Below are positions 34,284 to 42,948 of a DNA stretch of 64,000 nt, piece by piece. Location of the stretch: contig NC_009937.1 in assembly GCF_000010525.1 (NCBI RefSeq), forward strand, positions 248,001-312,000. Reading direction: 5' to 3'. The notes beneath the pieces are model-generated. The model searched no databases. It was not told where the DNA came from and was given only the letters and a program-made list of their open reading frames with translations. Both the position numbers and the translations under genes were made by a program. Source of the stretch: Azorhizobium caulinodans ORS 571 (GTDB lineage: Bacteria; Pseudomonadota; Alphaproteobacteria; Rhizobiales; Xanthobacteraceae). How positions within the stretch are numbered: position 1 is the stretch's first letter; each line of letters opens with the position of its first letter.

Positions 34284-34757
34284 TCACGCCTTCTTGGCGC
34301 GGGGCTTGCGGGCCGGAGCGTCCTTGGCCTCGGGCGCCTTGGCGGGCGTGCTCTTGGCGCGGCCGAGCCCGATTTCCTTCGCCATGGCCGAGCGGGTCAG
34401 CGCATAGTTCGGCGCAACCATCGGATAGTCGTAGGGCAGGTCCCACTTCTTGCGATACTCGTCCGGCGTCAGGCCATACTTGGACATCAGGTGACGCTTG
34501 AGCGATTTGAACTTCAGTCCGTCCTCAAGGCAGATGATGTAATCGGGCGTGATGGAACGCTTCACGCTCACCGCGGGCACGAGCTGCTTCGGAGCGGCTT
34601 CAACCGGCTTCTGACCGGTGAGCGCCGCAAGGGTTGCATGCACGGTCTGGATGAGGTTTGGCAGTTCGGCCGCGCTGATGCTGTTGTGGGCGACGAACGC
34701 ACTGACGATCTGCGCGGCGTTCTCTGCCAGGAAGTCGTTCGAATCTTGATCGTCCAC
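34284..34757 (-). CDS. mucR: MucR family transcriptional regulator (Ros/MucR zinc-finger-like)
   Basis: A 157-residue Ros/MucR protein. The core SVKRSITPDYIICLEDGLKFKSLKRHLMSKYGLTPDEYRKKWDLP is strongly conserved; ICLED holds one zinc-ligand Cys where Ros has Cys-x2-Cys/Asp, with His in KRHL. MucR oligomerises through its N-terminal region and acts as a histone-like silencer controlling exopolysaccharide, motility and symbiosis or virulence genes. The C-terminal tail is Ala/Lys-rich. The ~150-base upstream region is A+T-richer, in line with the known autoregulation of the family. Confidence 0.93.
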   Translation of the reverse strand: MDDQDSNDFLAENAAQIVSAFVAHNSISAAELPNLIQTVHATLAALTGQKPVEAAPKQLVPAVSVKRSITPDYIICLEDGLKFKSLKRHLMSKYGLTPDEYRKKWDLPYDYPMVAPNYALTRSAMAKEIGLGRAKSTPAKAPEAKDAPARKPRAKKA

Positions 34758-34910
34758 TGCGAATCCTCCGAGAGTAAGTGTTTATTGCAGCAGGCCGACC
34801 TTTAATTCAAGCGGTGGCACGCTCGAAAGGTGCCAAATCGGACATTTTGCACCGACCGACAATAGAATCGGATCGTTTGACGCTACGTTGCGGCCAGACT
34901 TGTGGCACAA

Positions 34911-35672
34911 TCATGTCTTCAACCGATAGCCGGTCTTGAAGATCCAGCCCACGGCCAGAAGACAAAAGCCGAGGAACATGAAGGTCATAGCTACGCTGAT
35001 CCCGACATGCACATCGGCATTCCCGTAGAAGCTCCAGCGGAAGCAGCTCACAAGATATACTACCGGATTGAACAAGCTCAGGTTGCGCCAGAAGGGCGGG
35101 AGCATGTCGATGGAGTAGAAGCTGCCGCCGAGAAACGTCAAAGGTGTCACGATCAGAAGTGGTATCATCTGGAGCTTTTCAAAGCTGTCCGCCCAGATGC
35201 CGATGACGAATCCGAAAAGGCTGAAGGTGATCGCGGTGAGCACGAGGAAACCGAGCATCCAGAAGGGATGTTCGATCCGCACCTCTACAAACAGAGCGGC
35301 CGTGCCGAGCGTGATGAGACCGAGTATGACCGATTTGGTTGCGGCGGCCCCGACGTAGCCGACGACGATCTCCACTGCCGAAATCGGTGCCGACAGTATT
35401 TCATATATCGTGCCCACGAATCGCGGGAAGTAGATGGCGAAGGACGCATTGGAGATGCTCTGCGTCAGGATCGACAGCATGATCAGCCCCGGAACGATGA
35501 AGGAGCCGTAGCTGACCGCGCCGATCTCGCCCATGTGGCCGCCGATGGCCGACCCGAAAACCACAAAGTAAAGCGAAGTGGACAGGACGGGCGACACGAT
35601 GCTCTGGAGCAGAGTGCGACGTGTGCGCGCCATCTCGAAGACATAGATCGCGCGGATGGCATTGAGGTTCAT
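34911..35672 (-). CDS. ABC-2 type transporter permease (YadH-like)
   Basis: A 253-residue integral membrane protein with six predicted helices. The segments [53 protein letters not shown] and [18 protein letters not shown] match E. coli YadH and the related NodJ-type exporters. ATG 35672 is preferred; the longer frame from 35723 adds a Pro-rich leader. It lies 90 bases downstream of its ATPase gene. The substrate is unknown. Base composition is slightly lower in G+C than its neighbours. Confidence 0.9.
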   Translation of the reverse strand: MNLNAIRAIYVFEMARTRRTLLQSIVSPVLSTSLYFVVFGSAIGGHMGEIGAVSYGSFIVPGLIMLSILTQSISNASFAIYFPRFVGTIYEILSAPISAVEIVVGYVGAAATKSVILGLITLGTAALFVEVRIEHPFWMLGFLVLTAITFSLFGFVIGIWADSFEKLQMIPLLIVTPLTFLGGSFYSIDMLPPFWRNLSLFNPVVYLVSCFRWSFYGNADVHVGISVAMTFMFLGFCLLAVGWIFKTGYRLKT

Positions 35673-35762
35673 GGCGGATCCGTTCGTAGGCAAACATGGG
35701 GCGGGGGTGTCGGGTATGGGCATGCCGTGGGCATCGGGCGCGGCGGCCGGTGCGGCGACCGC

Positions 35763-36683
35763 TCAGGCATGGACGAGGCTGACGAAGATCTCTTCCAGCG
35801 AGGTCTGCCGCGTCTCGAGATCGGAGAAGGCCACGTCGGCGGCGGCCACCTCCTTCAGGAAGGCAGCGATGGCTTCCGGGCCTGCGGCCGCGTCATAGGT
35901 ATAGGTGAGGCTGAGGCCGTCGGGTGCCAGCGTCACGGGATGGGCGGCAAGGGCCGGCGGGACCGCCGCCAGCGGCGCCGGAAGATGCAGCGTCAGCTCC
36001 TTCCGACCAAGCTTGCGCATCAGGTCTTCCTTGCGCTCCACGAGAATGAGCTCGCCCGCCCGGATGACACCGATGCGATCGGCCATCTCCTCGGCTTCCT
36101 CGATGTAATGGGTGGTGAGGATGATGGTCACCCCCGCTTCCCTGAGGTCGCGGATGAGGCGCCACATGTCCCGCCGCAGTTCCACATCGACGCCGGCGGT
36201 CGGTTCGTCGAGGAAGAGGATCTGTGGCTCGTGGGAAAGCGCCTTGGCGATCATCACGCGCCGCTTCATGCCGCCGGAGAGCGTCATGATCTTGGCGTCG
36301 CGCTTGTCCCAGAGGGAGAGGTCCTTCAGCAGCCGTTCGATGAGGGCCGGGTCCGGCTTCTTGCCGAACAGGCCCCGGCTCAGGCGCACGGTGGCCGTCA
36401 CCGTCTCGAAGGCGTCGGTGGTCAGTTCCTGAGGCACGAGGCCGATGAGGCTGCGGGCGGCGCGGTAGCCGCTGACGATGTCGTGCCCGGCGGCCTCGAT
36501 GCTGCCGGAGGAGGCCCGCACCAGACCGCAGATGATGCTGATGAGGGTCGTCTTGCCCGCGCCGTTCGGGCCGAGGAGGGCGAAGATCTCGCCCTTGCGG
36601 ATGTCCAGAGAGACGTTCTTCAGCGCGCTGTGGCCCGAGGCATAGGTCTTCGAGACGCCTCGGAGCGAGAGGATCGGCTGCAT
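35763..36683 (-). CDS. ABC transporter ATP-binding protein (YadG-like)
   Basis: A 306-residue ATPase that powers the adjacent permease. Walker [10 protein letters not shown], the Q-loop LVPQELTTD, signature [15 protein letters not shown], Walker [13 protein letters not shown] and the switch His (LTTHYIEE) are all present. The C-terminal extension after residue ~220 is typical of the CcmA/YadG/NodI group. ATG 36683 is the natural start of the ATPase domain. Together with the permease it forms an exporter of unknown substrate. Confidence 0.92.
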   Translation of the reverse strand: MQPILSLRGVSKTYASGHSALKNVSLDIRKGEIFALLGPNGAGKTTLISIICGLVRASSGSIEAAGHDIVSGYRAARSLIGLVPQELTTDAFETVTATVRLSRGLFGKKPDPALIERLLKDLSLWDKRDAKIMTLSGGMKRRVMIAKALSHEPQILFLDEPTAGVDVELRRDMWRLIRDLREAGVTIILTTHYIEEAEEMADRIGVIRAGELILVERKEDLMRKLGRKELTLHLPAPLAAVPPALAAHPVTLAPDGLSLTYTYDAAAGPEAIAAFLKEVAAADVAFSDLETRQTSLEEIFVSLVHA

Positions 36684-36994
36684 GGGAGACCTGTTCTGGA
36701 GTGCATAAGAACTGTGCGGCACCCTGCGCGTGTGGGGGCATGCGGCAAGGTGACCATCTGCGTCGGGCGCCGAAGCTACAAGGAAGCCATCCTCATGCAA
36801 GTTCCCACCTCTAACACGCATGGTGGCTCTTTGAGCCGCGGCGCCACGACCCCCCGGGCGTCGGGGTCGGCCCTGGCATGCGGGTGCCGGGGCCGACCCA
36901 CGCATCGCTGACCATGAATTGGACGCGGATGCCTCGAAAACGGGCGTGGTTCGGTTAGGCTGGGCCGATCGAATCCGGACGGACCCCGCACCCC
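36684..36994. other. Divergent intergenic region with a strong hairpin
   Basis: The hairpin at 36864-36899 has 15-base arms with one wobble pair and a 6-base loop. No gene is supported in this stretch. It lies between the ABC ATPase and Lrp-type regulator genes, which point away from each other. Confidence 0.45.
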
Positions 36995-37465
36995 ATGGCC
37001 CTGCTCGACGCCATCGACCGCAAGATCCTCTCGATCCTGCAGCAGGATTGCCGCATCACCATGCAGGAACTGGCGGACCGGGTGGGCCTTTCCGCCTCGC
37101 CCTGTCATCGCCGTGTCCGCCTGCTGGAAGAGCGGGGCGTCATCACCCGGCATGTGGCCCTCGTGGACCAGGCGGCGGTGGGGTTGCCGGTGAGCGTGTT
37201 CATTTCCATCAAGCTGGAACGGCAGAAGGAAGAGGATCTCGACCGCTTCGCGCGGTCCATCTCCACCTGGCCGGAAGTTCTGGAGTGCTACCTCATGACC
37301 GGCCCGCGCGATTATCTCCTGCGGGTGGTGGTGCCGGACCTTGCCGCTTACGAGACCTTCCTCAAGACCAAGCTCACCCGGCTGGATGGCGTCGCCTCCA
37401 TCGAATCCAGTTTCGCGCTGGGGCAGGTGAAGTATTCTATCGCCCTGCCGGTAGCCGCATCCTGA
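36995..37465 (+). CDS. Lrp/AsnC family transcriptional regulator
   Basis: A 156-residue regulator. N-terminal winged helix [20 protein letters not shown], then [23 protein letters not shown], followed by the RAM effector-binding domain ([23 protein letters not shown] and [15 protein letters not shown]). These proteins sense amino acids. The next gene on the same strand, 87 bases on, is an amino-acid-type binding protein, so a regulator-target link is plausible. Confidence 0.92.
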   Translation: MALLDAIDRKILSILQQDCRITMQELADRVGLSASPCHRRVRLLEERGVITRHVALVDQAAVGLPVSVFISIKLERQKEEDLDRFARSISTWPEVLECYLMTGPRDYLLRVVVPDLAAYETFLKTKLTRLDGVASIESSFALGQVKYSIALPVAAS

Positions 37466-37552
37466 CGGCCGTCCGGCACGGCTTGTGCATTCGGCGTGTC
37501 CCGTTCCGGCCGGCGGCGTATCGGCGGGCCGGCTGATCCCGAGGAGAGTTTC

Positions 37553-38344
37553 ATGGATCGCAGGTCCATCCTGTCCCTGCTGTGCGTCTCGGCCATGCTC
37601 GGCCTCGCCGCGCCCGCAGCCCATGCGGAAGATGCGCTCGAGGCCATCCAGTCGCGCAAGGCCGTGCGCATCGCGGTGCCCACCGACTATCCGCCCTATG
37701 GTTTCGTCGGTCCGGACCTGAAGCCGCAGGGCCTCGACATCGACATGGCCGAGCTCATCGGCAAGAAGATGGGCGTCAAGGTGGAACTGGTCCCGGTCTC
37801 CAGCGCCAACCGCATTCCCTATCTCCAGACCGGCAAGGTGGACCTCGTCATCTCCACGCTGGGCAAGAATGCCGAGCGCGAGAAGGTCCTCGACTTCAGC
37901 TCCGCCTACGCGCCCTTCTATCAGGCGGTGTTCGGCGGCAAGTCGGTGCCCGTGAAGGCGCCCGGCGACATGGCCGGCCATTCGGTGGCCGTCACCCGCG
38001 GCGCCATGGAGGACCAGGAGCTGGAAAAGGTGACACCGCCGGGCGTCACCGTGAAGCGCTATGAGGACAATGCCGCCACCGCCGCCGCCTATGTGGCCGG
38101 GCAGACGGAACTGGTGGCCATTTCCTCGGCGGCGGCGGGCACCATCATGATGAAGAACCCGCAGACCAACACCGAGTTCAAGTTCCTCATCAAGGAGTCC
38201 CCCTGCTTCATCGGCATCGCCAAAGGCGAGGACACGCTGAAGGCTAAGGTGAACGCCATCATCGCCGAGGCGAAGAAGGACGGCACCATCGACGCCATGT
38301 CGAAGAAGTGGCTCGGCCGCGAGGCTGGCGACCTGCCGCTCTGA
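37553..38344 (+). CDS. Amino-acid ABC transporter substrate-binding protein (orphan)
   Basis: A 263-residue periplasmic binding protein of the SBP_bac_3 group. The signal peptide covers residues 1-25 (ending AAHA). The family motif VRIAVPTDYPPYGFVGPDLKPQGLDIDMAELI, the R-binding segment VDLVISTLGKNAEREKVLDFS and KDGTIDAMSKKWLG are clear. GAGGAG ahead of ATG 37553 sets the start. No permease or ATPase follows; a terminator comes 24 bases after the stop. It must share transport components encoded elsewhere, or act as a sensor. Confidence 0.92.
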   Translation: MDRRSILSLLCVSAMLGLAAPAAHAEDALEAIQSRKAVRIAVPTDYPPYGFVGPDLKPQGLDIDMAELIGKKMGVKVELVPVSSANRIPYLQTGKVDLVISTLGKNAEREKVLDFSSAYAPFYQAVFGGKSVPVKAPGDMAGHSVAVTRGAMEDQELEKVTPPGVTVKRYEDNAATAAAYVAGQTELVAISSAAAGTIMMKNPQTNTEFKFLIKESPCFIGIAKGEDTLKAKVNAIIAEAKKDGTIDAMSKKWLGREAGDLPL

Positions 38345-38368
38345 GTCGTCCTCCGCCGGAAAAAAAAG

Positions 38369-38400
38369 AACCCCGGCCCGTCTGCGGGCCGGGGTTTTTC
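38369..38400. terminator. Strong bidirectional terminator
   Basis: Perfect 12-base arms 38369-38380 and 38385-38396 with a 4-base loop. A T-tract follows on the plus strand and an A-tract precedes it, so it works for both convergent genes. Confidence 0.88.
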
Positions 38401-39016
38401 ATTGCCCCAGCCAGCGCTGGGCGAGGGTGAGATCGGCCTGCGAGAGGCCATGGCCCACGGGCAGAACCTCATGGCGCACATCCGCCTTCATGCCGGCGAA
38501 GGTGGCCGCCAGCGTGCGGGCATTGGCTTCCGGTACGATGGGGTCCATGGCACCGGAGACCATCAGGATGCGGGTGCCGGAGAGGTCCGCTACAGGCGCC
38601 TCCTGCAATGGCACCATGGCCCGCAGCAGCACGCCGCCGGCGAGCACGCCGGGATGGAGCTGCATCACCGCTGCCGCGATGTTGGCACCATTGGAGAAGC
38701 CGAGCGCGATGGGCGCCGGCAGGCCGTAAGCCGCCCGCGCCTCGGTGATGAAGGCGGCGAGATCGTCGGCGCGGCGGCGCACGTCCGCTTCATCGAAGAC
38801 GCCTTCTGCCAGACGCCGGAAGAAGCGCGGCATGCCGCCTTCCAGCACCTGACCCCGCGGCGAGAGCAAGGCGGCGCCGGGCGCCACGGCGCGGCCGAGG
38901 GGCAGGAGGTCGGTTTCGTCGCCCCCGGTGCCGTGCAGCAGGAGCAGCGGCGCGCGGCCGGGCACGGTGGCCGGCTCGAAGCGATGGACGAAGGACAACG
39001 TGTCAGTGCGGGTCAT
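38399..39016 (-). CDS. Phospholipase/carboxylesterase family alpha/beta hydrolase (MhqD-like)
   Basis: A 205-residue esterase. Oxyanion-hole LLLHGTGGDETDLLPLG, nucleophile elbow GFSNGAN, an Asp in GAMDPIVP and a His in PVGHGLS give a full triad. The closest well-known relative is Bacillus subtilis MhqD, a hydrolase induced by methylhydroquinone. It follows a ring-cleaving dioxygenase gene by 56 bases, as in MhqR-type regulons. AGGAGGG precedes ATG 39016. It is probably cytosolic; the substrate is unknown. Confidence 0.87.
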   Translation of the reverse strand: MTRTDTLSFVHRFEPATVPGRAPLLLLHGTGGDETDLLPLGRAVAPGAALLSPRGQVLEGGMPRFFRRLAEGVFDEADVRRRADDLAAFITEARAAYGLPAPIALGFSNGANIAAAVMQLHPGVLAGGVLLRAMVPLQEAPVADLSGTRILMVSGAMDPIVPEANARTLAATFAGMKADVRHEVLPVGHGLSQADLTLAQRWLGQ

Positions 39017-39072
39017 GGGACCCTCCTTCTGGGGGCTCGGCCCGCGCAGAGGCGCGGGCCGGCGATGTGGGT

Positions 39073-40002
39073 TCAGGCGAGGACCGGGAGCACGTCCTCG
39101 ATGGCCGCGCGGCGCGGCTCGAGGAAGGACGGCAGCTTCAGCGCCTGGCCGAGGCTCGACGCCGGCTCGTCCACGGCGAAGCCGGGGATGTCGGTGGCGA
39201 TCTCGAACAGCACGTGGCCGGGCTCGCGGAAGTAGACCGAGCGGAAGTAGTTGCGGTCCTTCTGCTCGGTGGCGCGGATGCCGTGGTTCTCCGCCAGCTT
39301 CTTCACCATCTCCATCTCTTCCGCGTCATCCTTGGCGCGGAAGGCGATGTGGTGCACCGAGCCGCCACCGAGGCGGGCGGGCAGGAAGCCGCCGGCTCCG
39401 TGCAGGTCCACGATGCCGCCGATGGTGGTGCCGGGCGCCTGATAGCGCACCAGCGAGCCGGCGCGCGCCACTTCCTTGAAGCCCAGCACGTCGGTGAGGA
39501 TGGCGCCGGTGCGGGCGGTGTCCTCAATGAGGAGCTTCGCCGAATGGAAGCCGCGGATGGCCATCTCCGCCGGGACGTCGCTGCCGGTCCAGGCGGGCTC
39601 GGCCTCGATGCCGGGTACGCCGACGAGGGCGAGGCGCATGCCGTCCACGTCCTTGAAGGAGATCACCTTGTCACCGAAGCGCTCCTCCGGCGGCTGATGG
39701 GCGATGCCATTCTCGATGAGGCGGTGCAGCCAGTAGCCGACCGCGCCCTCGGGAATGCGGAAGACGGTCTCTTCCGTCTCGCCGAGGCCGAGGCGGCCGG
39801 GCGCCACATGGGCCCAGGGAAAGAAGGTGAGGATGGTGCCGGGCGCGCCGGCCTCATCGCCGAAATAGAAATGATAGGTGCCCGGATCGTCGAAATTGAC
39901 CGTCTTCTTCACCAGCCGCAGCCCGAGGACGCGGGTGTAGAAGTCGAGATTGCGCTGGGCGGGGCCGGCGATGGCGGTGATGTGGTGAATACCGTGGGAC
40001 AT
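39073..40002 (-). CDS. VOC family ring-cleaving dioxygenase (MhqO-like)
   Basis: A 309-residue protein of two glyoxalase/bleomycin-resistance modules. HHITAIAGPAQRNLDFYTRVLGLRLVKKTVNFDDP opens module 1. FHSAKLLIEDTARTGAILTDVLGF opens module 2, with VHHIAFRA and FREPGHVLFEIATD supplying the His and Glu metal ligands. It matches MhqO-type extradiol-like dioxygenases that handle hydroquinones. GGAGG precedes ATG 40002, which also fits the domain start. It is first in an operon with the esterase and divergent from a DoxX gene. Confidence 0.9.
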   Translation of the reverse strand: MSHGIHHITAIAGPAQRNLDFYTRVLGLRLVKKTVNFDDPGTYHFYFGDEAGAPGTILTFFPWAHVAPGRLGLGETEETVFRIPEGAVGYWLHRLIENGIAHQPPEERFGDKVISFKDVDGMRLALVGVPGIEAEPAWTGSDVPAEMAIRGFHSAKLLIEDTARTGAILTDVLGFKEVARAGSLVRYQAPGTTIGGIVDLHGAGGFLPARLGGGSVHHIAFRAKDDAEEMEMVKKLAENHGIRATEQKDRNYFRSVYFREPGHVLFEIATDIPGFAVDEPASSLGQALKLPSFLEPRRAAIEDVLPVLA

Positions 40003-40099
40003 GGTCGTGACCTCCGTGGAAGGTGTCTGGAAGCGCCGGATCAGCGGCTGGCTTGGCTCCACAGATAGCGCTGATCGGCCCCGGCGCCACGGCATTTCT

Positions 40100-40141
40100 A
40101 TTGCGCTGATGCAATTCAGACTCTGCGAAATCTGGAATTGC
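40100..40141. promoter_or_regulatory. Candidate LysR-type operator, overlapping inverted repeats
   Basis: ATTGC-N6-GCAAT (40100-40115) shares its right half with a wider repeat, GCAATTCAGA (40111-40120) and TCTGGAATTGC (40131-40141). LysR-type regulators bind paired dyads like this in divergent promoters. The LysR gene lies ~700 bases away, downstream of the DoxX gene. Confidence 0.45.
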
Positions 40142-40287
40142 CTTGCGTCTGTGGTGAGCCGATTGTCTGTCCATCACCTGAGCCGTGGCGGTCACAAACC
40201 GAAGCGGCTCAAGGGCGGACCGCACTGAGGCGGGCCGCTCCGGCAGCTTTCCGGGCCTCTCGGGGTCCACACGGATGGAGACTTCCC

Positions 40288-40725
40288 ATGCTTGACCTTC
40301 GCACCGCCGCTTATGGCGCCACCGCCCTGCGCATCACGCTCGGCCTGATGTTCATCTCCCACGCCTATCTGAAGTTCGCGATCTTCACGGTCCCCGGCTT
40401 CGAGGGCTATCTCGCCGCCCAGGGCCTGCCCACCTTCCTCGCCTGGCCGATCGTCCTCGGCGAGTTCATCGGCGGCACCGCCATCCTCGTCGGCTTCTAC
40501 GGCCGCGTCGTCTCCCTGGCGCTGATCCCGCTGCTCGTGGGCGCCCTCATGGTCCATGCCCCGAACGGCTGGGTGTTCAACGTGGCCGGCGGCGGCTGGG
40601 AATATCCCGCTTTCCTCGCCATGGCGGCCTTTGCGCAGGGCCTGCTCGGCGACGGCGCCTTCGCCCTGAAGTCTGTGACGCTCTCCGAGCTGATCGGCAC
40701 CAAGGCGACGCCCCGCGCCGCCTGA
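40288..40725 (+). CDS. DoxX family membrane protein (MhqP-like)
   Basis: A 145-residue protein with four predicted transmembrane helices. ALRITLGLMFISHAYLKFAI, PTFLAWPIVLGEFIGGTAILVGFYGR and GAFAL segments fit the DoxX/DoxD family. In B. subtilis the DoxX protein MhqP is encoded with MhqO in the quinone-stress regulon. GGAG about 8 bases before ATG 40288 sets the start. It is divergent from the dioxygenase-esterase operon and followed by a LysR gene. Confidence 0.88.
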   Translation: MLDLRTAAYGATALRITLGLMFISHAYLKFAIFTVPGFEGYLAAQGLPTFLAWPIVLGEFIGGTAILVGFYGRVVSLALIPLLVGALMVHAPNGWVFNVAGGGWEYPAFLAMAAFAQGLLGDGAFALKSVTLSELIGTKATPRAA

Positions 40726-40836
40726 TCTCTTCCCGCCAGTCATCGGCACCGGGCCGCGCCTTGAGCGCGGCCTTTGCCGTTTCCGTCCGGCGCCGGTTTG
40801 TGGTTTCTTCGGCGCGTGTGGTGCGGAGGAATGCGG

Positions 40837-41805
40837 GTGGCGGAGCCCTTCAAGAATCTGGCGTGGGATGATTTCCGGCTCATCAAGGCGGTGGCCGATG
40901 CGCGCAGTCTGCCGGCGGCGGCGGTGCAGATGGGGGTGAACCACTCCACCGTGTTCCGCCGCCTGAAGCAGATCGAGGAGGCGCTCGGCGTCGCCTTGTT
41001 CGTGCGCCACCGTACCGGCTATGCCCTCACCCCCGCCGGCGAGGAAGTGGTGGCGCTGGCAGAAAGGGTGGATGCGGACATCACCTCCGTCACCCGCAAG
41101 ATCGCCGGGCGCGAACTGGCGCCGGCGGGCGAACTGCGCGTCACCACCAACGACAGCCTGCTGGTGCATCTGCTGATGCCCATGCTTGCCCGCTTCCGCG
41201 AAGCCTGCCCGAGCGTGCGGCTGGACGTGGTGCTGGGCAATCAGGCGCTCAATCTCTCCAAGCGCGATGCCGATGTGGCGATCCGCGCCAGCGACACGCC
41301 GCCGGACAATCTGGTGGGCCGCCGCGTGGCGCGCATCGGCTGGGCGCTCTATGGACTGGCACGGCGGTTTCCCAGCGCGGACGCTATCGCGCAGATGGAC
41401 CCGGCGGCCGAGGACTGGGTGTCGCTGGGCGATGGCTTCGGCGGCATGAAGGTGGTCAAGGACACCCTTGCGCGCATCCCCCCGGAGCGGATCGCCTATC
41501 GCGTCAACACGGTGTTCGGCCTCGCGGAGGCCATCGAGGCGGGGCTCGGCATCGGCTATGCGCCCTGCTTCATCGCCGATCCGCGCCCGGCCCTCGTGCG
41601 CCTCGCCCCGCCGGAGCCCGCCTATGCGGCCGATCTCTGGCTGCTCACCCATCCCGACCTGCGCCACGCCGCCCGCGTGCGCGTGTTCCTCGATTTCATG
41701 GCCGGCGAGATCGCCAGATACCGCGTGTTTCTCGAAGGCGCGGCCGAGGGGGGCGACGCCGTCGCGGAACAGGCACTGGCGTCAGAGGAGGCGGGGGAGG
41801 GTTAG
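40837..41805 (+). CDS. LysR family transcriptional regulator
   Basis: A 322-residue regulator. The N-terminal helix-turn-helix (WDDFRLIKAVADARSLPAAA, then VQMGVNHSTVFRRLKQIEEALGVALF) and the LysR substrate-binding domain are complete. GGAGGA at 40825-40830 is six bases from GTG 40837 but only touches the ATG at 40831, so GTG is the likelier start. It follows DoxX by 111 bases. It is the only regulator in the cluster and probably controls the DoxX and dioxygenase-esterase genes (inference). Confidence 0.9.
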   Translation: MAEPFKNLAWDDFRLIKAVADARSLPAAAVQMGVNHSTVFRRLKQIEEALGVALFVRHRTGYALTPAGEEVVALAERVDADITSVTRKIAGRELAPAGELRVTTNDSLLVHLLMPMLARFREACPSVRLDVVLGNQALNLSKRDADVAIRASDTPPDNLVGRRVARIGWALYGLARRFPSADAIAQMDPAAEDWVSLGDGFGGMKVVKDTLARIPPERIAYRVNTVFGLAEAIEAGLGIGYAPCFIADPRPALVRLAPPEPAYAADLWLLTHPDLRHAARVRVFLDFMAGEIARYRVFLEGAAEGGDAVAEQALASEEAGEG

Positions 41806-41837
41806 GGCCGCTGGACCCCTGTTGAGGGCACGCCTCT

Positions 41838-41986
41838 GCCCCCTCCCTATCCCTCCCCCGCAAGCGGGAGAGGGGACTGCGTTCCGGGGGGCGGAGAGCC
41901 TGCACTGCATTCCGTGAGCGAAACGCCTCGACCGCGCCTGCCATAACTCCCTCTCCCGCTTGCGGGGGAGGGCCGGGGAGGGGGCA
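41838..41986. repeat. REPIN-like element A: two inverted REP palindromes
   Basis: Two ~37-base copies of one sequence lie in inverted orientation at 41838-41875 and 41949-41986, separated by ~73 bases. Each contains CCCTCCCCCGCAAGCGGGAG, itself a palindromic stem, preceded by a C-rich tract. The element occupies the gap between the convergent LysR and GST genes. The same sequence pair recurs at 59228-59380. Confidence 0.8.
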
Positions 41987-42059
41987 TGTCGGACCCTCTC
42001 CCCCAAGCATCGCAAAAAAAGAAGTGCCCCACAGCCACAGCGCGGGGCGCTTCTCCACA

Positions 42060-42761
42060 TCACGCCTTCACGTTCGCCGCCGTCTGGCCGAACAGAACCG
42101 AGCGGCTGTTTTCGTTCACGGTCGGGGTCGTGTTCACCTGCTTGCCCTTCTCATAGGCGCGCTCGGTGGCCGGGCGGGCCTTGATGGCCTCGAACCAGCG
42201 CTTGAGGTTCGGGAAGTCCTCCAGCTTCTGCTGCTGGCGCTCGTGCGGCACGATCCAGGGATAGGCCGCCATGTCGGCGATGGAATAGCCCTCGTCGTCG
42301 ATGAAGTCGCGGCCTTCGAGGCGCCGGTTCAGCACGCCGTAGAGACGGTTCGTCTCCTTCACGTAGCGCTCCATGGCGTAGGGGATCTTCTCGGGCGCAT
42401 ACTGCACGAAATGGTGGTTCTGTCCGGCCATGGGGCCAAGGCCACCCATCTGCCAGAACAGCCACTGGAGCACCTGATAGCGCCCGCGCACATCCTTGGG
42501 CAGGAACTGGCCGGTCTTCTCGGCGAGATAGAGCAGGATGGCGCCCGATTCGAACACCGAGACCGGCGCCCCGCCGCCCGGCGGATCATGGTCCACGATG
42601 GCCGGCATGCGGTTGTTCGGCGCGATCTTGAGGAAGTCGGGCTTGAACTGGTCGCCGGCGGAAATGTTCACCGGGTGGATGGTGTAGGGCAGGCCGGTCT
42701 CTTCGAGGAAGAGGGTGATCTTGTGGCCGTTGGGGGTCGGCCAGTAGTGCAGGTCGATCAT
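42060..42761 (-). CDS. Glutathione S-transferase family protein (YfcG/YghU-type)
   Basis: A 233-residue Nu-class-like GST. The N-terminal thioredoxin fold begins MIDLHYWPTPNGHKITLFLEE, with PNNRMPAIVDHDP (cis-Pro) and FESGAILLYLAEKTG. The C-terminal helical domain has WLFWQMGGLGPMAGQNHHF. E. coli YfcG acts as a GSH-dependent disulfide-bond oxidoreductase and lacks the usual catalytic Ser/Tyr, as seen here (Thr-Pro-Asn). The start at 42761 gives the exact family N-terminus. It is divergent from ybaK. Confidence 0.92.
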   Translation of the reverse strand: MIDLHYWPTPNGHKITLFLEETGLPYTIHPVNISAGDQFKPDFLKIAPNNRMPAIVDHDPPGGGAPVSVFESGAILLYLAEKTGQFLPKDVRGRYQVLQWLFWQMGGLGPMAGQNHHFVQYAPEKIPYAMERYVKETNRLYGVLNRRLEGRDFIDDEGYSIADMAAYPWIVPHERQQQKLEDFPNLKRWFEAIKARPATERAYEKGKQVNTTPTVNENSRSVLFGQTAANVKA

Positions 42762-42948
42762 GCCGGGTCTCCGGGTGGGGCGCCGCTCGGGAAAGGTCCG
42801 GCGACGCAACGGTGGCCGCAGATTGGCCCATTCGCGTGCGGCATGAAACCACCCTCGCAGCGGATCACTCCGCCGTGACATGCGCTTGACGCCGCGCCCC
42901 GCGCGGGACCAGAGATCGGGCCTCGTTTTCTCGATCTCGGCCCCTGCC

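Noticed and set aside
34902..36911. Very long frame antisense to the ABC transporter genes, and similar long antisense frames elsewhere (for example 1280-2326 and 47613-49646)
   Set aside because: Long antisense frames are expected in high-G+C coding DNA; they lack starts, motifs and plausible composition.
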